Source: Myxococcales bacterium (GTDB lineage Bacteria; Myxococcota_A; Polyangia; Polyangiales; Polyangiaceae). Taken from it: a stretch of DNA of 60,516 bases. The translations under genes and the position numbers were made by a program. The DNA lies in contig JAJZQG010000017.1 in NCBI GenBank assembly GCA_021847645.1, positions 1 through 60,516 on the forward strand, in the 5' to 3' direction. Shown in pieces: positions 1 through 8,921 of this stretch (the stretch's first letter is position 1; every line of letters starts with the position of its first letter). The notes beneath the pieces were generated by a model that made no database searches, was not told the origin of the DNA, and saw nothing but the letters and a program-made list of their open reading frames with translations.

Positions 1-11
1 GAGTTTAGCCG

Positions 12-24
12 CCCCCCCCCCCCC
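12..24. repeat. Homopolymer run of 13 cytosines
   Basis: Thirteen consecutive C residues lie close to the left end of the window. Such tracts are prone to slippage and to sequencing or assembly error. No gene depends on this tract here. Confidence 0.9.
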
Positions 25-725
25 GCGCCTGTCAACCACGATCGCATCGTCCGCATCATCCGCACCTCCGTGCTCGGTGGAGACGCGATCATCTACGAAC
101 GTGGAAATGCGGTCAACGCCTTTCGAGTTGGATCTTGGGGACTCTGGATTGTGTTCCTCAACATAGAGCGCCGCGGCCGGCCGCGAGCGCCCGTGCTCTC
201 GCGCACGGGACGGTCAGCAGCGTCGTACTGCGCCGTCCGCGCGTACCAGCGCGGCGCCCAGGCGCCGTACGGTGACCGCAGCCTCTTTGCCACGCCCACC
301 GCGCGTCCGCGACCGTCGAAGCGGGACCAGGATCAGAACCGCCGTCGTCGGCGAGTACGTCGTCTTCGCGGGGTCGTTCCCGTTCGGGCGGGGTCGTTCC
401 CGTTCGGGCGGGGTTGCGCTCCGGCCTCCCTGCGGCAACTGGCCTTGCCGTTGAGCGCAGGCATCATAGGGGTGTGACGGCCTCGGTCCACCGGCCACCC
501 CCTAAATCTCGGCTCTTCGCCGCGAAGGCTGCCCTGCTACCGAACACCACGGCGGGCGTGCCGCCGACGCTCGAGGTCGGGCGCCTGTCACGCCGGGTGC
601 ATTTCGGGATCGCGTGTTGGCGCCCAACGCACCCAACGCGCCAGGCGCCCGCTCCGGATACTCGCCGACGACGCGCCGAGACGCCCAAACGGGGGGCCTA
701 CAGCTCGTGGGTGGCATCCCGGGTG
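25..725. other. Stretch without a recognisable gene
   Basis: Several overlapping open frames exist because the DNA is so GC-rich. None has a plausible start, composition or recognisable domain. Apart from the 20-bp tandem duplication at 371-410, I see no structured RNA, promoter or protein fragment that I can support. The stretch borders decayed insertion sequences and is probably non-coding or remnant DNA. Confidence 0.5.
371..410. repeat. Perfect 20-bp tandem duplication
   Basis: The 20-bp unit GGGTCGTTCCCGTTCGGGCG occurs twice head-to-tail (371-390 and 391-410) with no mismatch. It lies in apparently non-coding DNA upstream of the insertion-sequence remnants. No function is visible. Confidence 0.9.
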
Positions 726-880
726 ATGCAGCCGTGCGTGCTGGTGCTCGCAACCGTGGCGGCGTTGCTCGCGTCACCCCTGGATGCGGCGGCGGCTGTC
801 TGCACCACGGCGGGCACACCGCAGTGGCGTTCTCCCGCTCCCTCGGGCATCGTCGAAGTTGCTGACAACCACGCGACCGT
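726..880 (+). pseudogene. Possible 5' fragment of a secreted-protein gene cut off by the IS110 element
   Basis: From an ATG at 726 (a GTG lies just before it) the frame encodes a short N-terminus and a hydrophobic Ala/Leu/Val-rich stretch ending in an Ala-rich segment, which looks like a Sec signal peptide. About 30 polar residues follow before the frame runs into the IS110 transposase region. The simplest reading is the start of an exported protein interrupted by the element. Against this, IS110-group elements usually carry a non-coding leader before the transposase, leaving little room, so the open frame may be chance. Confidence 0.28.
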
Positions 881-900
881 GAGTCGCAAGGAGAACGCCT

Positions 901-1630
901 ATGCCAAGGTATATCGGACTCGACGTACACAAGGCAACCTGCACGATGGTGGTCCTGGGGCCGAGCGGCAAGAAGGTCAGCCAGCACGTGGTGGAGACCA
1001 ATGCCGAGCTGCTGGTGGACCGGCTCAGGACGATCGCGAGAACCAGGCATCTGTGCTTCGAGGAGGGGACGCAGAGCGCCTGGGTCTACGAGGTGCTGTC
1101 ACCCCGTGTCGACGAGACCGTGGTCACGGTCAAGCAGGAGCGCCGCGGTGCCAACAAGGACGACGCTCGCGATGCCCTCGAGCTGGCCGACAAGCTGCGG
1201 ACCAACTCGCTGAAGGTTCGGGCGTACAAGGAGGTGGGACGCTACGGGCGACTGCGCGACCTGACGAAAGTGCATGGCATGCAGGTGCGAGACAGCGTCC
1301 GACTGCAGAATCGAATCTTATCGCTTTATCGTTCCCGCGGAATCGACACCAGCGATTCGCTCTACCATCCGGACCATCGGGCGGAGTGGATTGGCAAGCT
1401 GCCCGCTCGTATGCAGACCGCGGCCGAGTCGCTCTTGCGCCAGTACGACGCTGTCGAGCCGCTGCGCCGGGAGACCGAAAAGACGATGGTGAAGGAAGCG
1501 CGAAAGCAGCCGGAAGCGAAGCTGCTTGCCACCGTGCCGGGACTGGGCCCGATCCGAGTGGCGTACCTGATGTCCATCATCGTCAGCCCGTACCGGTTTC
1601 GGACACGAGAGCAGCTCTGGCCCGAGTTTG
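901..1630 (+). pseudogene. IS110-family transposase, 3'-truncated
   Basis: The product begins with the IS110 hallmark GLDVHK (first Asp of the RuvC-like DEDD site). It has the conserved Glu of CFEEGT, an ANKDDARDA segment, and the C-terminal helix-hairpin-helix-like motif VPGLGPIRVAYLM followed by RFRTREQLWP. Known IS110 transposases are roughly 300-400 residues and continue with a serine-containing catalytic tail. Here homology stops about 240 residues in, and the frame runs on to 1806 through unrelated DNA. The start is supported by AAGGAG at 888-893, 7 nt before the ATG. The truncation coincides with the start of an IS1634-like element, so this copy should be inactive. Confidence 0.8.
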
Positions 1631-1777
1631 ACAAGCTTGGCGCCTTCTGGGCAGTCACGGATTCGAGTTTCCCGAAGATTTCGTCGATTCGGCTCCGCCC
1701 AGACCTCGAAAAGCATAGGCACACGACATCATTCGTGACGGTTGCGGATCCCGTGTGCCCAGGTGTACTCGATAGGC

Positions 1778-2380
1778 ATGTACCTGCGCATGACCAAGCG
1801 GCGTAACGCCGACGGCGCCGAGGTTCGCTACTACCAGCTTGCAGAGAACGTCTGGGATTCGGCCAAGTCCTGCGCCGTCGCGAAGGTGGTCTACAACTTC
1901 GGGCGCGGCGAGTTGCTGGACCGCGAGTCGCTGCGCAGGCTCGCCAAGAGCATCCTGCGGATCGTGACCGACGATGCTGCGGAACTCGCGGCCCAGGCGC
2001 CCGAGACCGTTGCCGGTCCTGCGGGCGAGCCGATCGAGTTCCGCGACAGCTGGCCGTACGGCGGCGTGTACGTTCTCGAGCTGCTCTGGAAGGAGTTGCA
2101 GCTCGACCAGGTGTTCCAGAAGCTGGCGGCGGATGCGAAGACCTCGCTGCCTGTGGAGCGCGCGCTGTTCGCGATGGTGGCGAACCGCGCGTTGGCGCCC
2201 AGCTCCAAGCTGTAGTGCTTCGAGCAGTGGCTGCGCGACGACGTCTTCCTGCAGGGCTTCGAGAAGCTGGAGCTGCAGCACCTGTACCGCAGCATGGCCG
2301 TACTCGAGGAGCACAAGCTCGAGGTCGAGAAGGCCGTGTACTTCGCGATGGCCGATCTGATGAACGCGGACGTCGACTCG
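1778..2380 (+). pseudogene. IS1634-type transposase remnant (internal stop, 3'-truncated)
   Basis: The N-terminus MYLRMTKRRNADGAEV followed by YYQLAENVWD and a GRGELLDRESLRRLAK segment matches the start of IS1634/IS4-like DDE transposases. The frame is interrupted by TAG at 2213-2215, directly after PSSKL, and then continues in the same frame (CFEQWLRDDVF, through YRSMAVLEEHK, to about ADLMNADVD). It stops where group II intron sequence begins. The full family length is over 500 residues, so the DDE catalytic core is largely missing. A nonsense mutation plus truncation makes this a pseudogene. The left inverted repeat probably lies between about 1630 and 1770 but I could not define it. Confidence 0.65.
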
Positions 2381-2384
2381 ACCG

Positions 2385-2804
2385 GACCGAAACGACCCGT
2401 CCGGCAAAGGACCGGCGACCTTCGACTTCCTTGGCTTCACGCTGTACTGGCGGCGAACGCGCAAGGGGGGCTGGTCACCGGGCATGAAGACACGCAAGGC
2501 GAGGCTTCCGAGGGCGCTCAAGGCCCTCGGCGAGCACTGCCGACGCCATCGGCACGACTCGCTCACGGAGCAGCACGCCGCGGTCACGAGGCGTATTCAG
2601 GGGCACATGAACTACTTCGGGGTCAACGGCAACATGCGCGCCATCAGCTCCCTGGTCGAAGAGGCCGAGGGGATAAGGCACAAGTGGCTCAACCGCTGAA
2701 GTCAGCGAAAACGCCTCAGCTGGAAGCGGTTCAAGGACCTCCTCGAGGTCTTTCCGCTTCCCGTGCCGCGTATCCGTGTCCGGATATGGGCATCGTCAAC
2801 ATGA
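2385..2804 (+). pseudogene. Group II intron reverse transcriptase/maturase, C-terminal fragment with internal stop
   Basis: In the frame starting near 2385 the product reads FDFLGFTLYWRRTRKGGW, then MKTRKARL, then RIQGHMNYFGVNGN and HKWLNR. These are the end of the RT palm/thumb and the maturase X domain of group II intron-encoded proteins. A TGA at 2697-2699 interrupts the frame, but the same frame continues SQRKRLSWKRFKDLLEVFPL and PRIRV to a TGA at 2802-2804, which is the normal family C-terminus. All upstream RT motifs, including YxDD, are absent, so this is a 5'-truncated intron with a later nonsense mutation. Confidence 0.75.
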
Positions 2805-2819
2805 GTCTGCTCAGCGGAA

Positions 2820-2891
2820 GAGCCGTATGGTGGAAATCTCCAAGTACGGCTCCGAGGGGGGACCGGTGGGCAACCACCGGGCCTACCCGAC
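2820..2891 (+). ncRNA. Group II intron domain V and VI remnant (intron 3' end)
   Basis: Just after the maturase tail, GAGCCGTA (2820-2827) pairs perfectly with TACGGCTC (2845-2852). An inner TGGA/TCCA helix with an AATC loop completes a shape typical of the catalytic domain V of bacterial group II introns. The G-rich linker CGAGGGGGGA follows. Then CCGGTGG (2863-2869) and CCACCGG (2874-2880) form a 7-bp stem with a GCAA tetraloop, as expected for domain VI. The intron 3' boundary should be close to 2891. Only the 3' end is present, so it cannot self-splice on its own. Confidence 0.65.
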
Positions 2892-2937
2892 AGCAGCTTC
2901 GCCACGACAAACCGGCCGAAACTTGTGGCGGAAGGAG

Positions 2938-4344
2938 CTAGCCGCCCTTGCGCTCGCGGCGACGACGCTCGCGGTAGGCCACGCGCACGGGCGTGCCCTC
3001 GAAGTCGAAGGTCTTGCGGATCTGGTTGGCCACGTAGCGCTGGTAGCTGAAGTGCACGGCCTCGGGAGCGCTCGCCATGATCACGAACAGCGGCGGCGCG
3101 GTCTCGGCCTGCGTGATGAAGTACAGACGCGGAGCCTTGCCCCCTTGGGTGGGCGGCGGGTGCGTCGCGAGCACCGTCTCGAAGAAACGGTTCAGCTCGC
3201 CGGTGGGAACCCGCCGGCGAAAGTTGTCCCGCACGCGACGCACCGTCTGCAGCAGCGTGTTGGTCCCTCGTCCGGTCAGCGCGCTGGTGAACACGATGGG
3301 AGCCCACGGCGCGAACGACAGCTTCTCCCTGGCCGCCTGCTCGGCCTTCTTCTTGGCCGCGGCGTCGAGCTGGTCGGCCTTGTTGAGCGCCACTACGATC
3401 GCGCGTCCCCGATCCACCGCCATGCCCAGGATTTTCGCGTCCTGCTCGGCCACGCCAATCGAGGCGTCGCACATGAGCACGACGACCTCGCAGCCCTCCA
3501 TGGTGCGAAACGCGCGCAGCACGCTCACCACCTCGACCGCGTCGCGCTCCTTGACCACCTTGCCCTTGCGGCGAATCCCGGCCGTGTCGATCAGCAGGAA
3601 GCGCCCCTCGGCTCGCTCGATCAGCGTGTCGACCGGATCGACCGTGGTGCCCGGGCGATCGTCGACCAGCACGCGCTGCTCGCCCGCCAGACGGTTGACC
3701 AGCGAGGACTTGCCCGCATTGGGGCGACCCACGATCGCGACCCGCGCCAGGTCGTCCTCTTGCAACGCGTCGGCCGCCGCCGTCTCGGGCAGCGCCTTGG
3801 CGATCTGATCGTCCAGCTCGTGGAAGCCCCGACCATGGAGCGAGCTGACCGCGATCAGCCCGTCGATCCCCAGCTCGTACAGCTCGCTGCTCTCCAGCGC
3901 CAGCGTCGCGGAGTCGGCCTTGTTCGCCACGTAGATGACCGGCTTGTCGCTGCGTCGCAGCAGTTGCACCGCCTGCCGATCCGCGTCCGCCGTGCCGTGC
4001 GCGGCGTCGAATACGCAGATCACCAGATCCGCTTCCTCGATCGCGATGCCCACCTGCCGCGCGATGCCCTGCCGCATCGGGTCGTCGCTCTCGGGATCGA
4101 AGCCGCCCGTGTCCACCAGCGTGTAGGGCCGTCCCAGCGACTGCGCTTGCGCGTAGTGCCGGTCGCGCGTCACCCCTGCGCGGTCGTGCACGATCGCTTC
4201 GCGCCGCCCGACGAGACGATTGAACAGCGTGCTCTTGCCCACGTTCGGGCGTCCCACGATCGCCACCAGCGGCTGGCCGGGACGAGGCACCGCGGCCGGC
4301 TTGTGCCGCGGACGATCGTCGTCGTTGTCCTTGCGCGAGGTCAT
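2938..4344 (-). CDS. der: Ribosome biogenesis GTPase Der (EngA)
   Basis: This 468-residue product has two tandem GTPase domains followed by a KH-like C-terminal domain, the unique architecture of Der, which acts in maturation of the 50S ribosomal subunit. Domain 1 has the P-loop GRPNVGKST (residues 31-39), DTGGF and NKAD. Domain 2 has GRPNAGKSS, DTAGIRRKGKV and a second NKAD. A short charged N-terminal extension (about 25 residues) precedes the first P-loop. The ATG at 4342-4344 overlaps the era stop codon in an ATGA arrangement, indicating translational coupling. The basic tail RRRRERKGG is typical of the family. Confidence 0.97.
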   Translation of the reverse strand: MTSRKDNDDDRPRHKPAAVPRPGQPLVAIVGRPNVGKSTLFNRLVGRREAIVHDRAGVTRDRHYAQAQSLGRPYTLVDTGGFDPESDDPMRQGIARQVGIAIEEADLVICVFDAAHGTADADRQAVQLLRRSDKPVIYVANKADSATLALESSELYELGIDGLIAVSSLHGRGFHELDDQIAKALPETAAADALQEDDLARVAIVGRPNAGKSSLVNRLAGEQRVLVDDRPGTTVDPVDTLIERAEGRFLLIDTAGIRRKGKVVKERDAVEVVSVLRAFRTMEGCEVVVLMCDASIGVAEQDAKILGMAVDRGRAIVVALNKADQLDAAAKKKAEQAAREKLSFAPWAPIVFTSALTGRGTNTLLQTVRRVRDNFRRRVPTGELNRFFETVLATHPPPTQGGKAPRLYFITQAETAPPLFVIMASAPEAVHFSYQRYVANQIRKTFDFEGTPVRVAYRERRRRERKGG

Positions 4345-5279
4345 CGGTCGCTCCCGTCGACGTTGCCGCTGCCGTCGTAGCCGAACTCGCCGAGGGACTC
4401 CGAGGAGTCCTGCCAGGCCTCGTCGACCTCGATCCACAGCTTGAGGTTGACCTGCCGCTCGACCATCTCCTCGATGCGACGGCGCGCGGCGGTGCCGATG
4501 CTCTTGATGCGCTCGCCGCCGGCGCCCAGCAGGATCGGCCGCTGGCTTTCCTTGGCGCAGTGGATCGTGGCCTCGATGTGCACCACCTTGCCCGACTCGT
4601 CGAACCGGTCGATGGTGACGGCCACGTGGTGGGGCACTTCTTGCCGGGTGGCGAGGATGATCTGCTCGCGCACGAACTCCGAGGCGAAGAACCGGACCGG
4701 CCGGTCGGTCAGGAAGTCCTCGGCGTACACGGCGCCGCGCTCGGGAAGCAGCTTGGCGACCTCTCCCAGCACCAGCTCCACGCCGTCGTGGCGACGAGCG
4801 CTGATCGGCACCACCGCGGCGAACGACGCGAGCTTGCTCCAGGCGTCGATGAACGCGAGCAGCACGGAGCGATCGGCCAGGCGGTCCACCTTGTTGATGA
4901 CGAAGACGACCCGAGCCGGGTCGCCGACAGCTTCGAGCAGCGTGGTATCGCCCGGATGGGGCTTGAGCTCGTCGCGCTCGGAGGGGACGGCGATCATGAA
5001 GATCACGGCGTCGGCCTCGCGGGCTGCCTCGCGGGCGATCGAGTTCATGTGACGGCCGAGGCGGCTGCGTGGCCGGTGCAGTCCGGGTGTGTCGATCAGG
5101 GCGATTTGGGCGTCGCCGTGGCGGACCACACCCAGGATGCGATCCCGCGTGGTCTGGGGGGTCGAGGTGACGATGGCGAGCCGTTCACGAAGGGCGGTGT
5201 TGAGCAAGGTGCTCTTGCCGACATTGGGACGGCCGACGATGGCGACGGTGCCGGATCGGTAAACCGTGGGGGAGGGCAT
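4341..5279 (-). CDS. era: GTPase Era
   Basis: This 312-residue product has the Era G-domain motifs GRPNVGKST, DTPGLHRPRSRLGRHM (G3 plus the Era-specific loop) and NKVD. A C-terminal KH domain follows, including a segment close to the family RNA-binding motif (RPILLGAGGERIKSIG). Era binds the 3' end of 16S rRNA and acts in 30S assembly. The start is taken at the ATG 5277-5279, about 10 residues before the P-loop strand. A much longer open frame upstream is low-complexity and unlike Era. The C-terminus carries an extra roughly 25-residue acidic tail. The gene overlaps der by 4 nt, so two ribosome-assembly GTPases are coupled. Confidence 0.96.
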   Translation of the reverse strand: MPSPTVYRSGTVAIVGRPNVGKSTLLNTALRERLAIVTSTPQTTRDRILGVVRHGDAQIALIDTPGLHRPRSRLGRHMNSIAREAAREADAVIFMIAVPSERDELKPHPGDTTLLEAVGDPARVVFVINKVDRLADRSVLLAFIDAWSKLASFAAVVPISARRHDGVELVLGEVAKLLPERGAVYAEDFLTDRPVRFFASEFVREQIILATRQEVPHHVAVTIDRFDESGKVVHIEATIHCAKESQRPILLGAGGERIKSIGTAARRRIEEMVERQVNLKLWIEVDEAWQDSSESLGEFGYDGSGNVDGSDR

Positions 5280-5859
5280 GTGCGGGGGCGGTATAGGGAG
5301 GCAAAGGAGAAAAGCAAAGGGCAAAAGAGAGCGCCCAGGGGCCGCGGCGAGCGGATGGGCGTGTGGTTGGGGCATGAGAAAACGTGCGGAGGCCGCGGAA
5401 GGCCGGAACGCATCGTCGAAGGACGGAACAGGCCTACGGCGAGGCCCTCGAGCATCCCTCGCGGACGGAACAGTCCTGCGGCGAGGCCCTCGGTCGTCCC
5501 CGGGGGACGAGGTGGGGCCTGGGACGAGCTTGGCATCGATTGCCGGACAATCCACGGAGGCTCCCGGGAGGTCGGATCGATTGTCAGGTCACGACACGGT
5601 TGCCCACGGTACCGTTCCGAGCGCGTCGGCGCTCAGCGTGACGGGCGACGCAAGTCCCAGCCTCGTCTTCGGTGTGGCTCCGCGTGTGCAGTCTCCCTCG
5701 TGCTCGTGCTCGTGCTCCTCGCACCGGTGCTCTCGCGCACGGCCGAATGGAGCTTCCGAATCTCGAGCCTTGCCCCCGCATTGCGCTTCGCTCCGTTCTC
5801 CCACTAGAGTGCGAGCCCGTCGGTGACAGGTCATGTCTCCGAGCCGAGGATCCCAGCCC
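5280..5859. other. 580-bp divergent intergenic region with imperfect repeats
   Basis: This region separates era (leftward) from the membrane glycosyltransferase gene (rightward). It must hold both promoters, but I find no convincing -35/-10 pair. It contains an imperfect 41-bp direct repeat (5421-5502) and a CTCGTG triplet repeat near 5697-5716. Overlapping open frames have no start signals or recognisable products. Confidence 0.5.
5421..5502. repeat. Imperfect 41-bp tandem repeat
   Basis: Two units, each starting GGACGGAACA (5421 and 5462), share the core GGCGAGGCCCTCG and end in a similar TCCC. Period 41 bp, with a handful of mismatches. It lies between era and the glycosyltransferase gene. 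No function is evident. Confidence 0.7.
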
Positions 5860-8382
5860 ATGTCGGACAGCAATCAGACTCCCGAGAGCAAACAACCCGC
5901 ACCGTCCGCCCCGGCAACCACTTCCGCGAAAACCTGGTGGCTGCGCGGCGTCGCGATCGGCATCCCGGTTCTCGTCCTGTTCACCAAGCTGGGCGCCAGC
6001 GGAATCTGGGATCCGTACGAGCTCACTACCGCGGACATGGCCCGACGCATCGCCATCCACATGTGGGGCGCCAAGAGCCTCGTGCTCGCTTCCGCCGACT
6101 CGTCCATGCCCACCCTCGAGATGCTGGGCAAGGGCGAGCTGCCGTTCACCTCGATAGCGCTCGGGTTCGCCACGTTCGGGCTGCGGGAGTGGGCGGGGCG
6201 GTTACCTCTGGCCCTGTGGGCTCTTGTCGGCGTGCTGGCCCTGTATTGGTTCGTCAAACGCATGTTCGACGAGCGCGCCGCCACGTACGCGACCGTCGTG
6301 CTCTGCACGATGCCCCTGTACTTCGTTCACGCGCGCACCATGCTCGGCGACATCGTCACCATGGCGTCGGTCGCGATCGCTGTGGCGGGGCTGGCCCTGG
6401 CCGCGTTCGACCGTCCCGCCTCGTTCCGTTCACGCGCCGTGGCCGGGCTGCTGGGACTGGTGGGGCTGATGGCCGCATTCCTGTCTCGCGGCGCGATCGT
6501 CGGCGTGGCCGCGCCCCTGCTCACGATCGGCTTTACCTGGGTCGTGCTGACCGTGTCGGCGCGCAAGCCGCCCAGCAACACGATGGGGGCCGTCGTGGGG
6601 GGTGCGTCGCTGCTCGTGGGGTTGGCGTTGTGCGGCTACGCCCTTGCCGAGCTCTTCGGCGACCGCACCGGTGCGTCGGTCCGCCTGCTCGGCGCTGCCA
6701 TTGCGCCGCCGCCCAAGCCGCCGACCTTCGATTACGTCATCATGTACATGGGGCACGGGCTGTTCCCGTGGAGCGCATTCGTCCCGTTCGCCATCGGACG
6801 GCTCTATCGCCCGCCGATCGAGCTGGAAGACTCGGCCGCGGAGCGCGAGCGCGCGATGCGCGTGGTGCTGTTGCTCGGTGCCAGCTTCGCGTTCGGCGCC
6901 TCCGCGATCATGGCACCTCGGGTCGGCTACATCCCGTACGCCGGACCCGCCTTCTTGGCCGGCGTGGCGGCCGTGGCGATTCGCGACCTGGAGCGCGGCG
7001 CGCCCGCCTCGCGCACCCTGGCCCTCGGCGTCGTCACCTTCCTCGCCCTGTTCTACCTCGACTTCAGGGAGTTCCCGGACAAGGCGCTGAGCCCGTTCGG
7101 CGTGAACGTCGCCAGCTTCCCCGAGTCGTTCAAGGAGCACGGCCTGCACCTGATCACCGCGTGCCTGATCGTGTTCAGCGTGCTGGTGTTCGCGGGCTGG
7201 CTGGAGCGCGACGAGCCGGACAAGAAGCCGTTCGACAAGCGCGAATGGCTGGCGCTGCCGCGCTTCATCGGGAGCCCGGAGGGCGGGAGCCTGGTGTTCG
7301 GTGCGATCCTGGTCGAGACCACGCTGCTTGCCTTCGCGGTGATGTTCTTCCTCGGCCACGCGCTCAAGTGGCGCGCCTTCGTGGCGATGGGTGCGCCGTG
7401 GCGTCTGGCCGCGCTCAACGGCTGGTGGGTGGTTCCCCTCGTGACCGTGCTGGCCATTGCGTCCGGGTACTTGTTCCGCGACGCATGGCGGTGGTTCTTC
7501 GCGGCCACCAAGATCACGCGCGGCACGGCCACGCTCGCGGGCGGCGCGGTGGCGGGCGCCATTTTGGCCTTCGCCTACTACCCCGCGCTCGCCGGCCAGC
7601 TCTCGCCCAAAGAGGTTTTCGAGACCTACGGCAAGCTGCATTCCTCGGGCGACCAGCTCGCGCTGTTGGGCGTCAACAGCCGCGCGGCCAGCTACTACTC
7701 GGGCGGCGAGGTCGAGACCTTCTCCGACGTGGACTCGGCCAGCAGGTGGCTGACCGAGGATCAGTCCGTCCGGCGCTGGCTGGTGCTGCGCAACGACGAT
7801 CTCGCGCGGCTCAACTCGCAGTACCGCGCCAGGGTCAAGCCCGCCTCCAACCTGCCGATCCTCGACGCGCGCTCGAGCAGCATCCTGCTGGCGTCCAACA
7901 AGATCGAAGCCGGCGAGAAGAACCTCAACCCCTTGTCGGCCATCGTGCTCGACGCGCGGCCCGAGCCGATGCATCCGCTCGACGTCGACTTGCAGGGACA
8001 GGTTCTGGCCCTCGGCTGGGACCTGCTCGACCTTGACGGCAAGGCGGTGCAAAGCGTGGTTGCAGCGCGCAAGTACAGGCTCCGGCTTTACTACCAGGCC
8101 ATCGCGCGCATCACCAACGACTGGGAGTGCTTCATCCACATCGACGGCTACGGGCGTCGGTTCAACGGTGATCACAAGCCGATGGACGGCAAGTATCCCA
8201 TGACGCTGTGGCAGCCGGGCGACTACCTGGTCGACGACTACGAGTTCGAGCTCGAGCCCAACTTCACGCCTGGCGGCTACACGCTGTTCTACGGCTTTTT
8301 CCAGGGCGACACGCGGCTCAAGGTCGTGCGCGGCAAGAACGACGACAACCGGATCGATGCCGGCATCATCCAGGTGCAGTAG
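5860..8382 (+). CDS. ArnT/PMT-like membrane glycosyltransferase (GT-C fold)
   Basis: This 840-residue multi-pass membrane protein has the features of the dolichyl-phosphate mannosyltransferase/ArnT group. Near the N-terminus, after the first helix, is an acidic IWDPYELTTADMARR segment, the equivalent of the catalytic-loop Asp/Glu motif. A later conserved RTMLGD motif lies between helices. About ten to twelve hydrophobic segments follow, then a roughly 250-residue mainly soluble C-terminal region. Such enzymes move a sugar from a polyprenyl-phosphate carrier to lipid or protein on the periplasmic face; the acceptor here is unknown. The start is taken at 5860 because GAGGA (5846-5850) lies 9 nt upstream; an ATG at 5833 is possible. 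It stands alone in its orientation apart from the PilZ gene behind it. Confidence 0.75.
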   Translation: MSDSNQTPESKQPAPSAPATTSAKTWWLRGVAIGIPVLVLFTKLGASGIWDPYELTTADMARRIAIHMWGAKSLVLASADSSMPTLEMLGKGELPFTSIALGFATFGLREWAGRLPLALWALVGVLALYWFVKRMFDERAATYATVVLCTMPLYFVHARTMLGDIVTMASVAIAVAGLALAAFDRPASFRSRAVAGLLGLVGLMAAFLSRGAIVGVAAPLLTIGFTWVVLTVSARKPPSNTMGAVVGGASLLVGLALCGYALAELFGDRTGASVRLLGAAIAPPPKPPTFDYVIMYMGHGLFPWSAFVPFAIGRLYRPPIELEDSAAERERAMRVVLLLGASFAFGASAIMAPRVGYIPYAGPAFLAGVAAVAIRDLERGAPASRTLALGVVTFLALFYLDFREFPDKALSPFGVNVASFPESFKEHGLHLITACLIVFSVLVFAGWLERDEPDKKPFDKREWLALPRFIGSPEGGSLVFGAILVETTLLAFAVMFFLGHALKWRAFVAMGAPWRLAALNGWWVVPLVTVLAIASGYLFRDAWRWFFAATKITRGTATLAGGAVAGAILAFAYYPALAGQLSPKEVFETYGKLHSSGDQLALLGVNSRAASYYSGGEVETFSDVDSASRWLTEDQSVRRWLVLRNDDLARLNSQYRARVKPASNLPILDARSSSILLASNKIEAGEKNLNPLSAIVLDARPEPMHPLDVDLQGQVLALGWDLLDLDGKAVQSVVAARKYRLRLYYQAIARITNDWECFIHIDGYGRRFNGDHKPMDGKYPMTLWQPGDYLVDDYEFELEPNFTPGGYTLFYGFFQGDTRLKVVRGKNDDNRIDAGIIQVQ

Positions 8383-8517
8383 CCCTCGCCGCCGGTGCGA
8401 GCCGGGCGGGCCGCGGGTGCGTCGAAAACAGCTCCGCGCGCTTGTCCCGCCGCTGGCCATCGTTCTTCCCCAAGGGGGCGCTAGCTTTCCCGACGAAACG
8501 GCGCTAGGGCCGTTGTC

Positions 8518-8916
8518 GTGCGCATCCTCAAGCCCGGAGAGGCCTCCGCGTCCGCCATGGAACGACGAGCAGCAGAGCGACACGACGTCACGTGGTCCGT
8601 CGACTGCGAGACGCCCGACACGTTTCTGTACGCGTCGATATCGAACATCTCGGAGATGGGAATCTTCGTGCTCACGCGCGAGCCGCTGGCGGTCGGCACC
8701 AGGTTGACCTTGCGGTTCGCGCCTCCGCGTCACGAGCCGTTCGTGCTCCAGGGCGTCGTGCAGTGGGTCAACCCCGTTCGGCTCGGCGACGACAACCCCA
8801 ATCCGGGCATGGGCGTACGGTTCGTCGATCTGAGCGACGACGAGCGTGAGCGCCTGGTCGAGGTGGTCCGGACGATCGCGTACCTGCGCGACAGCAAGCC
8901 GCCGCGTACCAACTGA
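8518..8916 (+). CDS. PilZ-domain protein (possible c-di-GMP receptor)
   Basis: This small 132-residue protein is essentially a single PilZ domain: an N-terminal RR-x4-R-like segment (ERRAAERHDV), then SNISEMGIFV, the counterpart of the D/NxSxxG motif. Hydrophobic beta strands, including FVLQGVVQWV and NPGMGVRFVDLS, follow. It belongs to the short PilZ type abundant in myxobacteria. The second arginine position of the binding motif is not perfectly conserved, so c-di-GMP binding is likely but not certain. The start used is GTG at 8518; ATG at 8557, with GGAGAGG about 14 nt upstream, would remove 13 residues. It converges on the lipoprotein gene with only 5 nt between stop codons. Confidence 0.8.
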   Translation: MRILKPGEASASAMERRAAERHDVTWSVDCETPDTFLYASISNISEMGIFVLTREPLAVGTRLTLRFAPPRHEPFVLQGVVQWVNPVRLGDDNPNPGMGVRFVDLSDDERERLVEVVRTIAYLRDSKPPRTN

Positions 8917-8921
8917 CGCGA

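Noticed and set aside
414..1631. A 405-codon plus-strand open frame overlapping the IS110 transposase
   Set aside because: Apart from a possible signal-peptide-like segment at 726-800, it is the shadow frame of the transposase, rich in Arg/Gly/Ala and without any domain.
5416..5510. CRISPR-like repeats upstream of era
   Set aside because: Only two imperfect 41-bp units in direct tandem with no unique spacers and no cas genes; it is a simple local duplication.
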